64,000 nt of DNA. It comes from Bradyrhizobium icense (GTDB lineage: Bacteria > Pseudomonadota > Alphaproteobacteria > Rhizobiales > Xanthobacteraceae). Both the position numbers and the translations under genes were made by a program. The notes under the pieces were generated by a model that ran no database searches, was not told where the DNA came from, and worked only from the letters and a program-made list of their open reading frames with translations. Shown here piece by piece: positions 60,596 through 64,000 of this stretch; position 1 is the first letter of the stretch, and each line of letters begins with the position of its first letter. The stretch spans positions 6,200,001-6,264,000 of the forward strand of contig NZ_CP016428.1 in the NCBI RefSeq assembly GCF_001693385.1, written 5' to 3'.

Positions 60596-63297
60596 TCAGT
60601 TGACGCTCACGGCCAACTTCCGCTCGGCATCCGTCCCCGTCTGCGCAACCAGCCGCTTCAACTCCGGAAGGCAGGAGCCGCAATTGGTGCCGGCCTTGAG
60701 CTTCGCGCCGATATCGGCCGCCGAACGCGCGCCGGCCGCGATAGACTCGCAAATCGTGTTGCGGCCGACGCCAAAGCAGGCGCAGACGATCGGGCCGGCA
60801 TTGGCGAGGCCATCGGTCGATTTGCCTGACAGCAGCATGCGGCGCTGGTCACGGTCCAGCGTATCCGCAGCAAACAGGTCCTTGACCACGTTCCAGTCGC
60901 CGGCGTCGCGCGCCGGGCCAATGAACAGGCAGGTGTCGATACGGTCGCCGTCAAAAGATGCGGCGCGGTAGACGCCGCCGCCAAAGTCCTTGTATTCGGC
61001 GAGATCGTCGCGAACGAAAGATTTCAGCCAGGACTGCCAACCCGCGATATCGGCATTGTCGGCGAACAGGTAGCCGTGGCCGCCAACAACCGCGACGCGC
61101 GCCGCCCAGGCATGCGCGGGCAGTTCGAGCGGCTTGCGCGACAACGCAAAGCCGCGGAAGACGTATTCGTGAGGCACGATCGAGGCCGCGTCGCCTTGTT
61201 CTCGGGCTGGCCCGAGAACGGATCGGTGATGGGTGCCACCAGCGATCCGATGCGCGCGGCGGTCGCGTTGGCCTCGCTCCAGTGGATCGGCGCGAACAGC
61301 ATGCCGCGCTGCTGGCGTTCGCTGACGATGACGCGAAGCGTGCATTGGCCGTAGTCGGTTATCACCCGCGCGAAGTCGCCGTCGGCGACTCCGTATCTTG
61401 CGGCATCATCGGGATGGACCTCGACGAACGGCTCCGGCAGATGCTGGCCGAGCCTCGGGCTCTCGCCCGTGCGGGTCATGGTGTGCCACTGATCGCGGAT
61501 GCGCCCGGTGTTCAGCCGCAACGGCCGCGCGGCGGTAGTCTCGGTCCGCAGCGCCGGGATTTCAGGCGCGACGAAACGGGCCTTGAAATCATTGGCGAAG
61601 AAACCGCCTTCGGCGAAGAAACGCGCCTGCGGCTCGGCGCCCTGCCGGACCGGCCATTGCACCGGCGCCATCGCGTCGAAATCGCTGTCCGACAGCGACT
61701 GCAGCGCGCCGATATCGAAATCGCGGGCACCCTCGTTCTCGAAGGCCGAGAGCGCGGCGTGCTCGCGAAAAATATCCGCCGCCGAGGTGAATCCGAAGGC
61801 CGCGCCGAAGCCGAGGCGCCTGGCGACTTCACCCATGATCCACCAATCGGGCTTGGCCTCTCCCGGCGAGGGAAGAAACGCGCGCTGCCGCGAGATACGC
61901 CGCTCCGAGTTGGTCACCGTGCCGGATTTCTCGCCCCAGGCCTGCGCTGGCAACAGCACATGCGCACCGGCGTCCACCGTGTCGTTGGAGATCACGTTCT
62001 CGGAAATGACAAACAGTTCGAGCTTCTTCAGGGCCTCGCGAACACCGTCGGCGTTCGGCAGCGACACCGCCGGATTGGTGCCCATCACCCACAACGCCTT
62101 GATTTCGCCGCGCGCTATGGCCTCGAACATCTTTACCGCCTTCAAACCCTCATGGGTAGCGATGCGCGGCGCCTTCCAGAATCGGCGCACGCGATCGATA
62201 TCGGGCGGCGTGAAGCCCATATGGGCGGCGAGCTGGTTGGCGAGCCCGCCCACCTCGCGTCCGCCCATCGCATTGGGCTGCCCGGTCAGCGAGAACGGCG
62301 ACGCGCCTGGCAGGCCGATCCGCCCGGTCGCGAGGTGGCAATTGAGGATGGCGTTGACCTTGTCGGTGCCCTGCGCCGACTGGTTGACGCCCTGCGAATA
62401 GAGCGTCGCGACGCGCGGCGTATTGGCAAACATCTGGAAGAACGTTGCGACGTCCTGCTCGGACAGGCCAGTCGCCAGCGCCGTCGCGCCGGCGCTGCCT
62501 GCGATGTTGCGCGCGCGGGCGATGGCGTCGTCGAAGCCGGTGGTGTGGAGTTCGATGTAGTCGCGGTCGAGCACGCCATTGTCCGCGAGGTAAACCAGCA
62601 AGCCACTGAACAGCGCCGTATCCGTGCCCGGCTTCAGTCCCAGGAATAGATCGTCGTCGCCAACGGTATCGGTGCAGCGCGGGTCGATCACGACGATGCG
62701 CGCGCCGCGCTTCTGCTTGTTGGCGAGCATGCGCTGGTACAGCACCGGGTGGCACCAGGCCGCGTTGGAGCCGACCAGCACCAAAAGGTCGGCCTCGTCG
62801 AGGTCCTCGTAGCATCCGGGCACGGTATCGGCGCCGAACGCACGGCGGTGGCCGGCGACCGATGAGGCCATGCACAGGCGCGAATTGGTGTCGACATTGG
62901 CGCTGCCGATAAAGCCCTTCATCAACTTGTTCGCGACGTAGTAGTCCTCGGTCAGCAACTGGCCGGAGAGATAGAACGCGACCGCGCCCGGTCCGTCGCG
63001 CGCGATGATGTGCTGAAACCTGTGGGCAACATGGTCGAGCGCGTCGCCCCAGGCGACCCGCTCCATGGTTCCTTTGCCGCAGCGGATCATCGGATAGAGC
63101 AGCCGGTTCGTTAGCCCGAGCGTCTCGCCAAGCGCCGAACCCTTCGAGCACAGCCGGCCGAAATTGGCGGGATGATCTGGGTCGCCCGAGATCGCCGCCC
63201 CGCCCCGCCCGTCCGGCGTCGCCAGAATGCCGCAGCCGACGCCGCAATAGGCGCAGGTGGATCTGACAGCGCGGAGATCGGGATCGACGACGGTCAT
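60596..63297 (-). pseudogene. nasA: Assimilatory nitrate reductase catalytic subunit, with an apparent frameshift
   Basis: Begins MTVVDPDLRAVRSTCAYC; [4Fe-4S] ligands Cys15, Cys18, Cys22 and Cys50, followed by the molybdopterin domains to DPFSGQPENKAT. Near 61,195-61,200 the reading frame must shift by one base (one C seems missing) to continue into SIVPHEYVFRGFALSRKPLE and on to a C-terminal BFD-like [2Fe-2S] domain with CACFGVG and TNCGSC, ending in a stop at 60,596. The two parts together have the layout of NasA. If uncorrected, the upstream frame ends at 61,024 after 757 residues and lacks the BFD domain. Reduces nitrate to nitrite in the cytosol. Sequencing error and true mutation are both possible. 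Confidence 0.85.
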
Positions 63298-63310
63298 GCA
63301 GGCAACCGGA

Positions 63311-64000
63311 TCATGCAGCTTCCGAGCGGATCGCGAGCGAGCGGCCGAACATCATGTCGGCGCGAATTCGGGCCGTTGGCTGACGCGTGCGGATCAATTC
63401 GAGGTACCAGAGCGCGTCGGCGACATCGCCGATCAGCACCGCGCCGGTCAACCGCCCATCCGCGATCACCAGCTTCTTGTAGGTGCCGTGGTTGACGTCG
63501 GAGAGCACGATCGCCTCGCTGCCGTCGGCCCCCATGAAATCGCCGCCGGAGAACACGCTGACGCCCGAGACTTTCAGATTGGTCGCAACGATGCTTCCGC
63601 TGTACGACGCTTCACGCCCCGCGAGATGCCGCGCCAGCACCCTCGCCTGCTCATAGGCCGGCTCGACCAGGCCGTAGCAGACCCCACGATGCTCGGCGCA
63701 TTCACCGATCGCGAATATGTCGGCCGCGCCGGTCTGCAGGTGATCGTCGACCACGATGCCGCGGTTGACGGCGATGCCGGCTTCCTTCGCCAGCGCGATG
63801 TTCGGACGAATGCCTGCGGCAAAGATCACGGCGTCGGCATCGATCCGACGTCCATCCGCCAGTTCGACGCCCTCGACGCGCGTGGCGCCGTGGATGCGTG
63901 CGGTATTGGCGTTGAGGAGGATCTCGATGCCCTTGCGCTCTACGAGGGATTTTAACAGCGCCGCCGCAGGCGCATCGAGCTGACGCTCCATCAGGCGGTC
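63311..64000 (-). CDS. NasB/NirB-like FAD-dependent oxidoreductase (C-terminal part; gene continues past the right edge)
   Basis: The visible 229 codons carry the second half of a pyridine-nucleotide-disulphide-type reductase: FAAGIRPNIALA, GIVVDDHLQT, IFAIGECAEHRGVCYGLVEP, typical of NirB/NasB N-terminal regions and of the separate nitrite/nitrate flavoprotein subunits. The stop at 63,311 is 13 bases before nasA, read the same way, so it probably passes electrons from NAD(P)H to NasA. The start lies outside the window. Confidence 0.88.
   Translation of the reverse strand, partial: DRLMERQLDAPAAALLKSLVERKGIEILLNANTARIHGATRVEGVELADGRRIDADAVIFAAGIRPNIALAKEAGIAVNRGIVVDDHLQTGAADIFAIGECAEHRGVCYGLVEPAYEQARVLARHLAGREASYSGSIVATNLKVSGVSVFSGGDFMGADGSEAIVLSDVNHGTYKKLVIADGRLTGAVLIGDVADALWYLELIRTRQPTARIRADMMFGRSLAIRSEAA

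Noticed and set aside
60596..61345. Separate gene for the NasA C-terminal [2Fe-2S] part
   Set aside because: The open frame starts inside the molybdopterin region with unrelated residues and no ribosome site; the C-terminal homology continues directly from the frameshift, so it is the end of nasA.

Overview
The window reads as chromosome of a GC-rich alphaproteobacterium, most likely Bradyrhizobium or a close relative (Nitrobacteraceae). This rests on gene content (short-chain-amide/urea ABC island, NasA-type nitrate assimilation, a B3 metallo-beta-lactamase like BJP-1, LTXXQ proteins, many ABC and TetR/GntR/LysR genes) and on several families of intergenic inverted repeats that I recall, without a search, from Bradyrhizobium genomes. 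I found no rRNA, tRNA, CRISPR array, IS transposase or phage gene.

Layout. 1-3.7 kb: tetR, RND adaptor and RND pump (cut by the left edge), with a palindromic operator candidate before tetR. 4-11 kb: cytochrome P450, a secreted double-LTXXQ protein, cytochrome c, an MBOAT/SGNH acyltransferase pair and two related small secreted proteins. 11.2-19.7 kb: a leftward eight-gene set (TetR, ABC permease, binding protein, ABC ATPase, enolase-superfamily enzyme, Gfo/Idh/MocA oxidoreductase, DUF993 aldolase-like protein, sugar-phosphate-isomerase-like protein) that looks like a complete uptake and catabolism route for an unknown substrate. 19.9-26.4 kb: a VOC protein overlapping a glutamate/leucine-type dehydrogenase, two PfkB kinases, a flavoprotein reductase and an enoyl-CoA hydratase. 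26.6-33.6 kb: a uronate oxidation module (IlvD/Edd dehydratase, GntR regulator, uronate dehydrogenase, lactonase, and possibly an aldehyde dehydrogenase) plus a B3 metallo-beta-lactamase. 33.8-48 kb: a transketolase/PDH-E1-like enzyme with an Lrp regulator, LysR, a cytokinin-dehydrogenase-like flavoenzyme, a membrane-anchored DJ-1/PfpI protein, alcohol dehydrogenase, an autotransporter, a DMT exporter and an aldo/keto reductase.

48.1-60.5 kb is a nitrogen island: urtABCDE-like ABC genes, formamidase fmdA, fmdB and aliphatic amidase amiE are read leftward. Read away from them is a very large hybrid histidine kinase whose N-terminal half is an NCS1-type nucleobase permease, joined by a nine-cysteine linker to the kinase, followed by an overlapping LuxR-type response regulator gene. 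The simplest reading is a transporter-like sensor that detects amides, urea or a related solute and controls the operon. 60.6-64 kb holds assimilatory nitrate reductase nasA, which carries an apparent one-base frameshift separating the molybdopterin part from its [2Fe-2S] domain, and the end of an upstream NasB/NirB-like flavoprotein.

The best candidates for something undescribed are the NCS1-kinase/amide island, the 11-19 kb catabolic set, the duplicated urtC-urtD junction with its 17-codon mini-ORF, and the roughly 500-bp composite intergenic element at 36,985-37,530.
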